NCBI RefSeq assembly: GCF_900107135.1
Contig: NZ_FNOV01000004.1
Coordinates: 62,001 to 126,000, forward strand
DNA: 64,000 nt
From: Hymenobacter psychrophilus
GTDB taxonomy: Bacteria; Bacteroidota; Bacteroidia; Cytophagales; Hymenobacteraceae
Reading direction: 5' to 3'
This document shows, in pieces, positions 40,373-48,954 of the stretch; position 1 is the first letter of the stretch; each line of letters begins with the position of its first letter. The notes beneath the pieces are model-generated. The model was not told the DNA's origin and did not search any database. It saw nothing but the letters and a program-made list of their open reading frames with translations. Made by a program: the position numbers and the translations under genes.

Positions 40373-42004
40373 ATGACGACATTCACTTCCCCGGCAGCCT
40401 CGGCGCCGGCCTTCCCGCCCGCGGTTGCTGCCCGCCGGATTCCGCTGCCGCTCACGGCCCTCCAGAAACTGCTGCTGCCCCTGGGCGCGGTGCTCTTCGA
40501 CGTGCTGTTCTACCGGCAGGGGGTGGGGCTGAATCTGGCCCTGTACACGCTGTTTGTGGTGGCAGCTACGCTGGTGGGCCTGCCCCGACACGCGGCAGTC
40601 TGGCGCTCGGGCTACTTCCGGCTGCTGCTGGCCGGTACAATGTTGAGCGCGGGCGCCGTGCTGTGGTATGGCTCGGGAGCCGCCTGGCTGGCCTGCGTGG
40701 CCTCGCTCGTCATGCTGCTGGGCCTCGTCAATCAGCCCCACCTGCGGCTGCTGGCCTTCGCGTTGCTCACGGCGCTGGGCGCGGCCGCGCGGGTGCTGCC
40801 GGGGCTGCTGCCCTACCTGCGGCTACCCCAGGCCGGAGCGGGCCGCTGGGGGAGCACGCGCTTTTACGGCCGTTTGCTGCTGGCGCCGCTGGCGGTGCTG
40901 GTCGTTTTCCACTTCCTGTTCGTGCTGGCCAACCCGCGCTATGCTGCCCTGGCCGGGCAGGTATTCGAGCGGCTGGGCGACTGGCTGCTGGCGCTGCTAC
41001 CCGCTATTTCCATCCCGCACCTGCTGTTTTTTCTGGTCGGACTCGCACTTACGGCCGGGACGCTGGTCGTCGTGCCGCTGCACTTCTTCCAGGACCGGGA
41101 GTCGCGGCTGGGCGAATTTGTGCGGCGGCAGCGCGACCGGGTGGCCTCACTGGGCGTGCGCCGGCCCGATTTCCGGACCCTCAACCGCAAAGCCCTCGAT
41201 TTACGCAAGGAATACCTGGCGGCCCTGGCCGTATTCGGCCTTGTGAACGGACTGCTGCTGGTCGTCAACGTCATTGATATCCGCTGGATCTGGTCTGGCT
41301 TCGTGCCGGCCCCCGGCTTCGACCTGACCCAGTTCGTGCACGAAGGCACCTACGTGCTCATTTTCAGCATTCTGGTGGCCATGGGCATTGTGCTGTGGTT
41401 TTTCCGGCGCAACCTCAACTTCTACCAGCCCGGCCTGGTGGCCCTGCGCTGGGGTGCTACCGTCTGGGTGGTGCAGAACGCGGTGTTGGTGGTGTCGGTG
41501 GGGCTGCGCAACTACTACTACATCCAGTACACGGGCCTGGCCTACAAGCGCATAGGGGTGTACGGGTTTCTGCTGCTGACTTTCTTCGGCTTGGTTACCG
41601 TGCTGCTTAAAATCTGGCAGCGCCGCTCGGCCTTTGCGCTGGTGCGCCTCAACTCGCTGGCCGCCTACGGGCTGCTGCTGCTGCTGGCGCTGGGCAACTG
41701 GGAAATCTGGATTGGCCGCTACAACCTCAACGCCCGCTTCCAAACCCTCGACCTGGGCTTCCTGCTCGAAATGCCCGCCCGGGTGCTGCCCGAGCTGGCC
41801 GCCCGCCAGCAGGTACTCGACGGCATGAGCCGCATCATTATCAGCCCACCCGGCTCCTACACCGCAGAAACGGCCCCACCTACCGAAGCCCGCGCCCTCC
41901 TTCAGCGCCGCCTTGCCAACTGGCGGCTGAACTATCCGCGCCAGCGCACCTGGCAAAGCTGGACCGCCGCCGAATCGGCGGCGTTTGCTGAGGCCTCAAA
42001 GTAG
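40373..42004 (+). CDS. DUF4153/DUF4173-type polytopic membrane protein
   Basis: The 543-residue protein has a dozen or so hydrophobic spans, such as LPLGAVLFDVLFYRQGVGLN, ASLVMLLGLVNQPHLRLLAF, APLAVLVVFHFLFVLANPRY and FGLVNGLLLVVNVIDIRWIW. The FVHEGTYVLIFSILVAMGIV and YYYIQYTGLAYKRIGVYGFL blocks are characteristic of the DUF4153/DUF4173 group seen in Bacteroidota and Firmicutes, whose role is unknown. The C-terminus is soluble (about 70 residues). A longer upstream frame overlaps the regulator gene and is rejected. It directly follows the operator and is probably the chief target of the regulator. Confidence 0.8.
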   Translation: MTTFTSPAASAPAFPPAVAARRIPLPLTALQKLLLPLGAVLFDVLFYRQGVGLNLALYTLFVVAATLVGLPRHAAVWRSGYFRLLLAGTMLSAGAVLWYGSGAAWLACVASLVMLLGLVNQPHLRLLAFALLTALGAAARVLPGLLPYLRLPQAGAGRWGSTRFYGRLLLAPLAVLVVFHFLFVLANPRYAALAGQVFERLGDWLLALLPAISIPHLLFFLVGLALTAGTLVVVPLHFFQDRESRLGEFVRRQRDRVASLGVRRPDFRTLNRKALDLRKEYLAALAVFGLVNGLLLVVNVIDIRWIWSGFVPAPGFDLTQFVHEGTYVLIFSILVAMGIVLWFFRRNLNFYQPGLVALRWGATVWVVQNAVLVVSVGLRNYYYIQYTGLAYKRIGVYGFLLLTFFGLVTVLLKIWQRRSAFALVRLNSLAAYGLLLLLALGNWEIWIGRYNLNARFQTLDLGFLLEMPARVLPELAARQQVLDGMSRIIISPPGSYTAETAPPTEARALLQRRLANWRLNYPRQRTWQSWTAAESAAFAEASK

Positions 42005-42116
42005 CACCCCCTCTCCCGGAGGATGTCGCGCATCGAGCGAGGTGGGGCGGGGGTGGGGTGCGCCGTCTGAACGAAGCTCAACGAAAATCATATCGAACCG
42101 CTAACAGCTCAAAACC

Positions 42117-42347
42117 ATGAATTTCTTCCTCTCTTTCCTGGGCCTGTTCTGGTGCGTGGGCAGCATTGTGGTGCTGGCCACGCTGCTCACCTGGCACGAG
42201 CGGGCCGCCACACCGCCCGAGCGGAGCCGCCGGCTGCTGGCTGTGGTGCTGCCCGCGGCGGCTCTGCTGCTGGGTTCCGTCCTCTGGGCGCTGTTGCATG
42301 TAATGCTGCTCTGGGGCCCGGGCGCGGCGGCCGTAGCGGTGCGGTAA
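42117..42347 (+). CDS. Small two-span membrane protein
   Basis: The 76-residue product has two spans (FFLSFLGLFWCVGSIVVLAT and LLAVVLPAAALLLGSVLWAL) around a short basic loop. Its stop is immediately followed by the ATG of the next gene (TAAATG), and two further membrane genes come after it, which argues that it is real. No family is recognised. Confidence 0.6.
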   Translation: MNFFLSFLGLFWCVGSIVVLATLLTWHERAATPPERSRRLLAVVLPAAALLLGSVLWALLHVMLLWGPGAAAVAVR

Positions 42348-42728
42348 ATGGTTATGCACTCGACTATTGCCACCTCTCCCGGCCGCTGCTTGGCGGTGCT
42401 GCTGGCCACTTGTGCCTTACTCTGGACCGTCTGGCAGCTACCCGGCTGGTACCGCCTGGGCTCCACCGACGCGGCCGGCCTCGCTATGCTGGTGCGGCTG
42501 TGGCAGCAGCCGTTGCTGGTGGCCCTGCTGCTGGCCGCGGCCAATGCCGGGGTGCTGTACCGGGCCACGCTGCCGCTGGCGCTGCCCGATACGCCGGCCT
42601 CGTTGCTCGACCGGCCCCGCTACCAGGCCGATTTCGTGTTCTGGCTCTGCGTGGTTTTTCATCTGGGCACCCTACTGTTTCTGCTGCTGTTTGGCGCCGG
42701 CTGGCTGCACCTCAATCCGCTGCCATGA
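42348..42728 (+). CDS. Small membrane protein of the 42-43 kb cluster
   Basis: The 126-residue product starts directly after the previous stop (or at the ATG two codons later) and has three spans (CLAVLLATCALLWTVWQLPG, PLLVALLLAAANAGVLYRAT, FVFWLCVVFHLGTLLFLLLF). It ends in an ATGA overlap with the next gene, a sign of translational coupling. Function is unknown. Confidence 0.62.
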   Translation: MVMHSTIATSPGRCLAVLLATCALLWTVWQLPGWYRLGSTDAAGLAMLVRLWQQPLLVALLLAAANAGVLYRATLPLALPDTPASLLDRPRYQADFVFWLCVVFHLGTLLFLLLFGAGWLHLNPLP

Positions 42729-43099
42729 AACCGACCGAATCGTATCCGACGCAGCTACGCCGGTTTTTGTGCCAGGTGCTGCTGCCGGCCGTGCCACGTC
42801 CGGTAGGGTGGGCGCTGGGCCTGATTGGTTTTAGCGCCCTCAATCTGCTGTTTGTCGAGGAGCTATGGCCGCATTTTCCGCAGGCTGAAAAGTGGTTTGG
42901 GCTTTTGCTGGTGTCCGGCCTGGGAACCCTGCCGTGGCTGGCCGCTGCCACCGCCGGGCGGGTGCAACGGCGGATGCGGGGTTTGTGGTGGCGGGGGATT
43001 TGGCAACTGGCCACCATCGGCACCTATGTGGTAGCGGTGTTACTGTCGATGCTGCTTTTCGTTGGGTTTCTGCTTTTGCTGGCAAACAATCAATGGTAG
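42725..43099 (+). CDS. Small membrane protein, translationally coupled
   Basis: From the ATG overlapping the previous TGA, the 124-residue product has a soluble, basic start (YPTQLRRFLCQVLLPAVPRP) and three spans (VGWALGLIGFSALNLLFVEE, GLLLVSGLGTLPWLAAATAG, LATIGTYVVAVLLSMLLFVG). No family is recognised. It is third in a tightly packed run of membrane genes. Confidence 0.6.
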   Translation: MKPTESYPTQLRRFLCQVLLPAVPRPVGWALGLIGFSALNLLFVEELWPHFPQAEKWFGLLLVSGLGTLPWLAAATAGRVQRRMRGLWWRGIWQLATIGTYVVAVLLSMLLFVGFLLLLANNQW

Positions 43100-43110
43100 C
43101 CGCAACCGCA

Positions 43111-43118
43111 TAATTTTG
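43111..43118 (+). promoter_or_regulatory. Putative -7 element TAATTTTG
   Basis: TAATTTTG matches TAnnTTTG, seven bases before the ATG at 43126, and would give a nearly leaderless transcript for the last membrane gene of the cluster (or a 45-base leader if the ATG at 43171 is used). Confidence 0.45.
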
Positions 43119-43125
43119 CTAGCTT

Positions 43126-43566
43126 ATGGCGCAACTTCCGGTAACGTCACCGGCCACTAACTCACCCCTCATGGCCCGCACCTCCCTCCTGATTCTGCTT
43201 GTTGTGGCCCTGCTGTTCGAGCTGCTGCTGACCGCGGGCGGCTTCTTTGCCCCCGACATGCTACTGGAAAAATTCGGAGCCGGCGTTACGGCCGACACCC
43301 GGTTTCTGGCGTTCGTGGTGGCCTGGTTGCTGCTATTCGTGAGTCTGGCCATCGTACTGGCCCTCGTGTGGGTGGGGCGGCGCCATGCGGGCTACCCGGC
43401 TTTATGCTACCTGCTGGGCTTCTGGTGGATGGGTATCGGGCTGGGCCTGTACCTGGTATATGGCCGCTTCGATAACCTGTTGCTCGACGGGCTGAAAGGT
43501 CTGCTGCTGGTGCTGGCTACCTGGGCCACCCGCCGGGCGGAGGCCAATCGGCTAACAGGGAGTTAG
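43126..43566 (+). CDS. Four-span membrane protein, unknown function
   Basis: The 146-residue product (or 131 from the ATG at 43171) has four spans: SLLILLVVALLFELLLTAGG, RFLAFVVAWLLLFVSLAIVL, YPALCYLLGFWWMGIGLGLY and LDGLKGLLLVLATWATRRAE. A conserved-looking FGAGVTADTRFL lies between the first two. It appears to have its own promoter and overlaps the convergent membrane gene by 4 bases at the 3' end. Function is unknown. Confidence 0.62.
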   Translation: MAQLPVTSPATNSPLMARTSLLILLVVALLFELLLTAGGFFAPDMLLEKFGAGVTADTRFLAFVVAWLLLFVSLAIVLALVWVGRRHAGYPALCYLLGFWWMGIGLGLYLVYGRFDNLLLDGLKGLLLVLATWATRRAEANRLTGS

Positions 43567-44129
43567 CCTGCCGCATCAGCCTGCCAACTGCCTCCCGGCA
43601 GCAAGTCGCGGTTGACGTACCAGGCCGAGGCCAGCGCCGCGAGTAGCCAGGGAAACGCGCAAACGGAAAATATGCGGACGACACCCAGTACTATATCGGA
43701 TTGGCTCGTTAGGTACTGCCAGTAACTCAGGCGATGCGCAGGCCCCTCCAGCCACATATACAGTGAAAAAAGGCCGGCCGCAACGGCAGCGTAGCTGATA
43801 AAGACCACCAAGGTGCCGATAAGCAGCGTAGCAGCGCGTCCCCAGGGGGTAACTAGCTGACTTACTACATTAAATAATCGCCGCATGACTGGCTCCCGCA
43901 GGAAGGCGAATAGTAGCGCCGGTACTATCCCCACGACCAATAGCATGCCACTCATTTGAAGGAATAAGATGAAACCACGTTCTATTGACGTTTCCGGGCC
44001 AATGCCGGCAATCAAGCCGCCTACTACCAACGGCACCAGTACGGCCCCGCCGCCCACCGTGAGCGAGGTATGCTGTTTGGTGCGGGTTGCGGCGTCGTAG
44101 GCCATCGGAATGGGTGGAGTCAGCGGCAT
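43563..44129 (-). CDS. Membrane protein of unknown function
   Basis: The 188-residue product has four or five hydrophobic spans (VGGGAVLVPLVVGGLIAGIG, GFILFLQMSGMLLVVGIVPA, AATLLIGTLVVFISYAAVAA, SVCAFPWLLAALASAWYVNR). No domain is recognised. Its base composition is slightly less GC-rich than its neighbours'. It converges on the previous membrane gene with a 4-base overlap, and its start faces that of PBP1A. Confidence 0.58.
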   Translation of the reverse strand: MPLTPPIPMAYDAATRTKQHTSLTVGGGAVLVPLVVGGLIAGIGPETSIERGFILFLQMSGMLLVVGIVPALLFAFLREPVMRRLFNVVSQLVTPWGRAATLLIGTLVVFISYAAVAAGLFSLYMWLEGPAHRLSYWQYLTSQSDIVLGVVRIFSVCAFPWLLAALASAWYVNRDLLPGGSWQADAAG

Positions 44130-44244
44130 AGGCTAGGTATATTGGCGTGCGTGAGTCCGCCCTGTAGCACCTTGCGGTACGGGAGGGCGGCCCGGCAAAC
44201 CAAGGTACACACCGTTGCTTTCTCGGCGGCCCGGCCGCAACTGG

Positions 44245-44252
44245 TATATTTG
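44245..44252 (+). promoter_or_regulatory. Putative -7 element TATATTTG for PBP1A
   Basis: TATATTTG matches TAnnTTTG and lies 50 bases before the ATG at 44302, which favours that start over the upstream TTG at 44215. Confidence 0.5.
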
Positions 44253-44301
44253 CGGCTCCGCTGCCGGCCTGTCCGGCGCTGCCTGCTACCCCGCGCCCTG
44301 C

Positions 44302-46686
44302 ATGTCTGCTTCCCAAAGCCCTCAACCAACTGATTCTGCCGCTGCTGCCCGGCCCGGGCGGCGCTGGCCCAACCGCGTTTCCCGGCTCCTGTGGGCTGGT
44401 TTTGTGGTGGGGCTGGGCGTGTTTCTGCTCTACCCGATTCTGGTGAGCATGAACTTCATGTACCTGTTTGGTAAGTCGCCGAGCCTGGAAGAGCTGGAGA
44501 GCCCGCGCGTTGAGCAACCCTCGCAGGTGTTTACGGCCGATGGCGTGCTGCTGGGCCGTTACTTCCGCGAAAACCGCAGTCCGGTACCGCTCAGCAAAAT
44601 GTCGCCCTGGCTGATTAAGGCGTTGGTGGCTACCGAAGATGCCCGCTTTCAGGACCACTCGGGCATCGACCCCATTGCCATTGGCCGGGCCGTGGCCGGC
44701 GTGGCCACCGGCGGCAGCGGGGGCGGGGGCTCTACCATCACCCAGCAGCTGGCCAAAAACCTGTACAAAACCCGCCGCAAGGAAAACACCGGCGCCCTGG
44801 GCCGGATACCGCTGCTGGGCACCGTCATCAGCAAAACCAAGGAGTGGCTGACGGCCGTGGAGCTGGAGCGGCGCTACACCAAAAACGAAATCCTGGCCCT
44901 GTACTTCAATACCGTCGAGTACGGCTCGCAGGCGTTTGGGGTGAAAGTAGCCGCCAAAACGTTCTACAGCACCTCGCCCGACTCGCTCACCGTCGAGCAG
45001 GCGGCCATGCTGGTGGGCATGCTCAACAACCCCACGGCCTTCAACCCCCAGTTCCATCCCGAAGCCGCCAAGCGCCGCCGCGACTTAGTGCTCACGCGCA
45101 TGGGCCAGGCCGGCGTGCTGTCCGCCGATGAGGTTGTTGCCCAGCAGGCCACGCCCATCGTGCTCCAATACCAAGTCGAAAAGCACGTCGATGGGCCCGA
45201 AACCTACTACCGCAGCGCCATCGGCCAGCGAGCCAACGAGTGGTGCAAGGCCAACGGCTACGACCTGTACCGCGACGGCCTGAAGGTGTACACCACCATC
45301 GATTCGCGTATGCAGACTCACGCCGAAGAGTCGGTGGATAAGAAGATGAAGAGCCTGCAGCAGGCCTTCGACCGGTTCTGGCGCAACCGCGGCACCGACC
45401 CCTGGGTGGACGAAGACGGCAACGTGATTCCGAACTTCATCGAAACCCAGATTAAGCGCACTCAGCAGTACAAGCGACTGGCCCTGAAGTACAAAGACCA
45501 GCCCCAGCGCCTGGATTCGGCCTTGAACGCCAAGCGGCCCATGAAGGTGTTTACCTGGAAGGGCGACCGGGATACCACGCTGCTGCTCTCGCCGCTCGAT
45601 TCGCTGGCCTATTACAAGCACTTCCTGCACGCCGGCCTGATGACCATGGACCCCTCCACGGGCCAGATCAAGGCCTGGGTGGGCGGCATCGACTACCGCT
45701 TTTTCCAGTATGACCACGTGAAGCAGGGCAAGCGCCAGGCCGGCTCCACCTTCAAGCCCTTCGTGTACCTGACGGCTCTCGACAACGGCTACGCCCCCTG
45801 CGACCGAATCCGGGACGAGCGCGTGACCATTAACTACGTGGAAAATGGCAAGCCCATGGAGTGGAAGCCCGACAACGTGACCCGCGAATACACCGGCATG
45901 AACATGACGCTGCGCTACGCCATGGCCCGCTCGGTGAACTCGGTTACGGCCCAGCTCACCGAGAAAGTCGGCTGGGACAACGTGGCCAAGTACGCCCACA
46001 AGGTGGGCATCAAAAGCAAGCTGCTGGGCGTGCCCAGCATCGGCCTGGGCTCGGGTGGTGATGTGAGCGTGTACGAAATGGTGAATGCCTACAGCACCTT
46101 CGTCAATCAGGGTTTCCGGCCCGAGCCCATGCTTATTACCCGCATCGAAGACCAGAACGGCAACGTGCTGGTGCAGTTCGACCCGCGCCAGAAGCGCGTG
46201 ATTCCGGCCGAAACGGCCTGGCTGATGACGTACATGCTGCGCGGCGGCATGGAGGAGCCGGGCGGCACCTCGCAAGCACTCTGGGACTATGAGCTCTGGA
46301 AGAAAAACAACCAGATTGGTGGCAAAACCGGTACCACCAGCAACTACTCCGACGGCTGGTACATGGGTATTACCAAAGACCTGGTAACCGGCGTGTGGGT
46401 GGGCGGTGAAGACCGCAGCATCCACTTCGTGGGCTCGCAGCAGGGCGAGGGCGGCCGTACGGCGCTGCCCATCTTCGGTACCTACATGGAGAAGCTGTAC
46501 CAGGACCCCGAGCTGGATATCAAAATGGGCCCCTTTCCGCAACCCACCGTCAAAATCAACAAGAAGTACAACTGCATCACCGCTGAACCCCGCCGCCGCC
46601 CCGAGCCCGTGGATAGCCTCGTGGTAGATGATTTACTGGAGAAGATAAACAGCGGCCTGGCCATCCCCGACAGCATCAAGCTGTAA
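44302..46686 (+). CDS. mrcA: Class A penicillin-binding protein (PBP1A type)
   Basis: The 794-residue bifunctional enzyme polymerises and cross-links peptidoglycan at the inner membrane. After a cytosolic N-terminus it has one membrane span (about 27-50, LLWAGFVVGLGVFLLYPILV). The glycosyltransferase 51 domain follows with the catalytic Glu in LVATEDARFQDHSGID, then GGSTITQQLAKNLY and ELERRYTKNEILALYFNTVE. The transpeptidase domain has the active Ser in AGSTFKPFVYLTAL (about 481), SVNSVTAQL and the KTGTTSN box (about 674). The tail ends with a short basic/acidic extension. The start at 44302 (MSASQSPQPTDSAAAARPGR) is supported by the promoter. The 3' end overlaps the next gene by 11 bases on the other strand. 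Confidence 0.96.
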   Translation: MSASQSPQPTDSAAAARPGRRWPNRVSRLLWAGFVVGLGVFLLYPILVSMNFMYLFGKSPSLEELESPRVEQPSQVFTADGVLLGRYFRENRSPVPLSKMSPWLIKALVATEDARFQDHSGIDPIAIGRAVAGVATGGSGGGGSTITQQLAKNLYKTRRKENTGALGRIPLLGTVISKTKEWLTAVELERRYTKNEILALYFNTVEYGSQAFGVKVAAKTFYSTSPDSLTVEQAAMLVGMLNNPTAFNPQFHPEAAKRRRDLVLTRMGQAGVLSADEVVAQQATPIVLQYQVEKHVDGPETYYRSAIGQRANEWCKANGYDLYRDGLKVYTTIDSRMQTHAEESVDKKMKSLQQAFDRFWRNRGTDPWVDEDGNVIPNFIETQIKRTQQYKRLALKYKDQPQRLDSALNAKRPMKVFTWKGDRDTTLLLSPLDSLAYYKHFLHAGLMTMDPSTGQIKAWVGGIDYRFFQYDHVKQGKRQAGSTFKPFVYLTALDNGYAPCDRIRDERVTINYVENGKPMEWKPDNVTREYTGMNMTLRYAMARSVNSVTAQLTEKVGWDNVAKYAHKVGIKSKLLGVPSIGLGSGGDVSVYEMVNAYSTFVNQGFRPEPMLITRIEDQNGNVLVQFDPRQKRVIPAETAWLMTYMLRGGMEEPGGTSQALWDYELWKKNNQIGGKTGTTSNYSDGWYMGITKDLVTGVWVGGEDRSIHFVGSQQGEGGRTALPIFGTYMEKLYQDPELDIKMGPFPQPTVKINKKYNCITAEPRRRPEPVDSLVVDDLLEKINSGLAIPDSIKL

Positions 46687-47911
46687 GCTGCGAGTGTTGG
46701 CGGCGGGGGCGCAGCCCCCGCACCCCGGCCAGCAACCCCGCCGCTACCAGCGCCGACAGCAGCTGAAACCAACCGCGCCAGCCCATTGAGCCCCGGATTT
46801 CGCGGCTGGCCTCTACCGAGTTTCCCCAGGCAATAAAGGCATCGGCGATGGGCAGCTGCCCGAACAGGTAGCGTTTGCCAGCTGAGGTGGTAAGCGCCAC
46901 CCCGAAGCCTTCAATGCTGTTGCGCAGGCCCACGGCCGTGGTGCTGTCGGCGTAGCACTGCATGGTGCGGCGGCCCACCAGCGAGGCCGCGCCACCCACG
47001 CCCCAAACCACCGGGCCCGAGTCAATATCGTCGGTTGGGGGCGCACCATGGGCGGCCTCGCGAATGCCCGGCAGGCCCAGGCGGGAGGTGAGGAAGTGGC
47101 GGCGGTAGTTCTGGAACTGCTGGCGGGCGAACGTGGAATCAACCTCCAGCAGAAAGTTGAGCAACTGGCTCTGAGAGGAGCCCCGGGCGTCTTCCCCGCT
47201 CTGGCCGTTGCTAGCCGCCGCACGATGCGGAATCAGCCCCCGCTGATCGAGGTGGCCCTTTACCTGTTGTACCCACTGCCGCAGCAGGGGCTGGTAGCGG
47301 GCCGGATACAGCCGGTCGTGCCCGGCCAGCGCGGCCACGCCCAGCACGCCATCGGCGGGCCAGGCCGCCCCGGCATACGATTCGAGGTAGGGCGAGGGGC
47401 TGGCGGCCAGTGCCCGGGCAATCAGGGCGCACTGCCGCCGGAACCGGCCCACATCGGCCGTGTCGCGGCGGTGGGCGGGCTGGGCGGCCAGGTAGCGCCC
47501 CAGCACGTAGGCCGACCAGCCCTGGTAAAAGGCGCCGTTGGGCAGCGGTAAATCGGGGTTGATAAACTGCGCGGAGCCATTCGGCGACTGGATTTCGCGC
47601 ACCGCCCAACCCGCTTCCGCCAAGCCCTCCTCATACATCGGGGTCTGCGGGGCCAGATGTGGGAGCAGTTCCAGCCAGGCCAGCGCGTACAGCGCGTTCA
47701 GGTACACGAAGCCCTCGGGGTAGAGGCCCTGCATTTGCTGGCCGGCCCCGGCGTGCATGGGCCCGCGCAGAAACCGCAGCTGCGCCACCACATCGCGGTT
47801 GATGGGCTGGCCGTTTTCGGGGCTGAAATCGGGACGGTAGTACAGGCGGATGTTCAGGTAGCCAAGCGCCAGTAGCAGGCCCAGCAGAATTCCTTGGCCC
47901 AGGCGGCGCAT
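46676..47911 (-). CDS. Membrane-anchored protein of unknown function, alpha-barrel-like
   Basis: The 411-residue product starts with a membrane anchor (MRRLGQGILLGLLLALGYLN) and ends with a second hydrophobic helix before a basic tail (FQLLSALVAAGLLAGVRGLR). Between them is a soluble domain of paired helices with aromatic-rich turns: EGFVYLNALYALAWLELLPH, GWSAYVLGRYLAAQP, YAGAAWPADGVLGVAALAGH and GPVVWGVGGAASLVGRRTMQ. This is reminiscent of (alpha/alpha)6 barrel enzymes acting on glycans, but I cannot name a family. It overlaps the PBP1A 3' end by 11 bases and its start is 8 bases after the epimerase stop, so it may be co-transcribed with the epimerase. Confidence 0.62.
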   Translation of the reverse strand: MRRLGQGILLGLLLALGYLNIRLYYRPDFSPENGQPINRDVVAQLRFLRGPMHAGAGQQMQGLYPEGFVYLNALYALAWLELLPHLAPQTPMYEEGLAEAGWAVREIQSPNGSAQFINPDLPLPNGAFYQGWSAYVLGRYLAAQPAHRRDTADVGRFRRQCALIARALAASPSPYLESYAGAAWPADGVLGVAALAGHDRLYPARYQPLLRQWVQQVKGHLDQRGLIPHRAAASNGQSGEDARGSSQSQLLNFLLEVDSTFARQQFQNYRRHFLTSRLGLPGIREAAHGAPPTDDIDSGPVVWGVGGAASLVGRRTMQCYADSTTAVGLRNSIEGFGVALTTSAGKRYLFGQLPIADAFIAWGNSVEASREIRGSMGWRGWFQLLSALVAAGLLAGVRGLRPRRQHSQLTA

Positions 47912-47919
47912 CAGCGGCC

Positions 47920-48834
47920 CTACTTATCGTCGCCGTAGAACGACTCCAGGGCTGGTTTCAGGGTGGGGAATTCAAACTGGAAGCCCCGGCCCAGCACTTT
48001 TTCGGCACTCACCCGCTGCGAGGCCAGCACAATTTCGCTCATCTCGCCCATCATCAGCTTCAGGCCAAACTCGGGTACTTTGGGCAGCACCAGCGGCCGG
48101 TGTAGCACCTCGGCCAGGGTTTCGGTGAACTCCTTGTTGGTAACCGGGTTGGGCGCCACGGCATTGTACAGGCCACGCCACTGCTCGTCCTCAAGGGCCT
48201 TAATAAAGAGCCGGCACAGGTCGTCGAGGTGAATCCAGGACATGTACTGCTTGCCCGAACCCAGCGGGGCACCAGCCAGCAGCTTCACGGTGCGGGCCAG
48301 TGGCACCAGCGCCCCGCCCTCGGGGCTGAGCACGATGCCGATGCGCAGGATGGCCGTGCGGATGCCATCCTGCTCCACATACTCGGCTGCCTGTTCCCAC
48401 TGCCGGCACACATTGGCCAGGAAATCGTCGGGGGCGGATGAGGTTTCCTCGGTCAGGAGCTGGTCGCCCTGGTCGCCATAAATACCGATGGCCGAAGCCG
48501 ATACGAAGCCGCGCACGTGGTGGCCGGGTTTGCGCAGCTCCTGGGCCAGCAGCTGCGTGCCCGCCACCCGGCTCGACAGAATCTGCCGCTTGCGCTCCTG
48601 CGTCCACTTGCCATCCGATACGCTGCTGCCGGCCAGGTTGATGATGAAGTCGGCGTAGGGCACGGCTGCCTCGTCGATGGTGCCGGCCAGCGGGTCCCAG
48701 CGGAAGCTGAAGTAGCGGTTGTTGCCGGGCGTACGGCTCAGCAAGGCCACCTCGTAACCGCCATCAATCAGCATTTCGGCTAGCCGGGTGCCAATCATGC
48801 CGGTACCTCCCGTTATCAGAACCTTACGCGACAT
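47920..48834 (-). CDS. TIGR01777 family NAD(P)-dependent epimerase/oxidoreductase (YfcH-like)
   Basis: The 304-residue short-chain dehydrogenase-type protein has the dinucleotide motif RKVLITGGTGMIGTRLAEML at the N-terminus and the family segments DFIINLAGSSVSDGKW, FVSASAIGIYGDQGD, RIGIVLSPEGGALVPLARTV and MSWIHLDDLCRLFIKALEDE. The C-terminal DUF1731 region includes GLYNAVAPNPVTNKEFTETL. YfcH/SulA relatives are widespread but lack a known substrate. It heads a possible two-gene unit with the membrane-anchored protein. Confidence 0.9.
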   Translation of the reverse strand: MSRKVLITGGTGMIGTRLAEMLIDGGYEVALLSRTPGNNRYFSFRWDPLAGTIDEAAVPYADFIINLAGSSVSDGKWTQERKRQILSSRVAGTQLLAQELRKPGHHVRGFVSASAIGIYGDQGDQLLTEETSSAPDDFLANVCRQWEQAAEYVEQDGIRTAILRIGIVLSPEGGALVPLARTVKLLAGAPLGSGKQYMSWIHLDDLCRLFIKALEDEQWRGLYNAVAPNPVTNKEFTETLAEVLHRPLVLPKVPEFGLKLMMGEMSEIVLASQRVSAEKVLGRGFQFEFPTLKPALESFYGDDK

Positions 48835-48839
48835 ATCTT

Positions 48840-48876
48840 TTTAAGCTTCTAGCTATCAGCTATTAGCCGTTAGCTT
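48840..48876. repeat. AGCTATTAGC-type AT-rich repeat, single side
   Basis: TTCTAGCTATCAGCTATTAG followed by CCGTTAGCTTA consists of alternating TAGCTAT/AGCTATTAG units, as also seen on both sides of 60.9-61.1 kb. It lies just upstream of the TIGR01777 gene start. Confidence 0.5.
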
Positions 48877-48954
48877 ATATTTTGGAGTGAAAAATCGGAA
48901 TCGAAACGGCAAGCTACTACCGAACCGCGTATCGTCAGACAACCGCCAACAGCT

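Noticed and set aside
42152-42724. Upstream part of the long frame beginning at 42152
   Set aside because: It lies over two real small membrane genes in another frame; only the part from 42725 is a gene.
45085-46542. Minus-strand open frame (485 residues) across PBP1A
   Set aside because: It is antisense to the PBP1A catalytic domains, rich in His/Val/Gly as shadow frames of GC-rich genes are, and has no recognisable motif.
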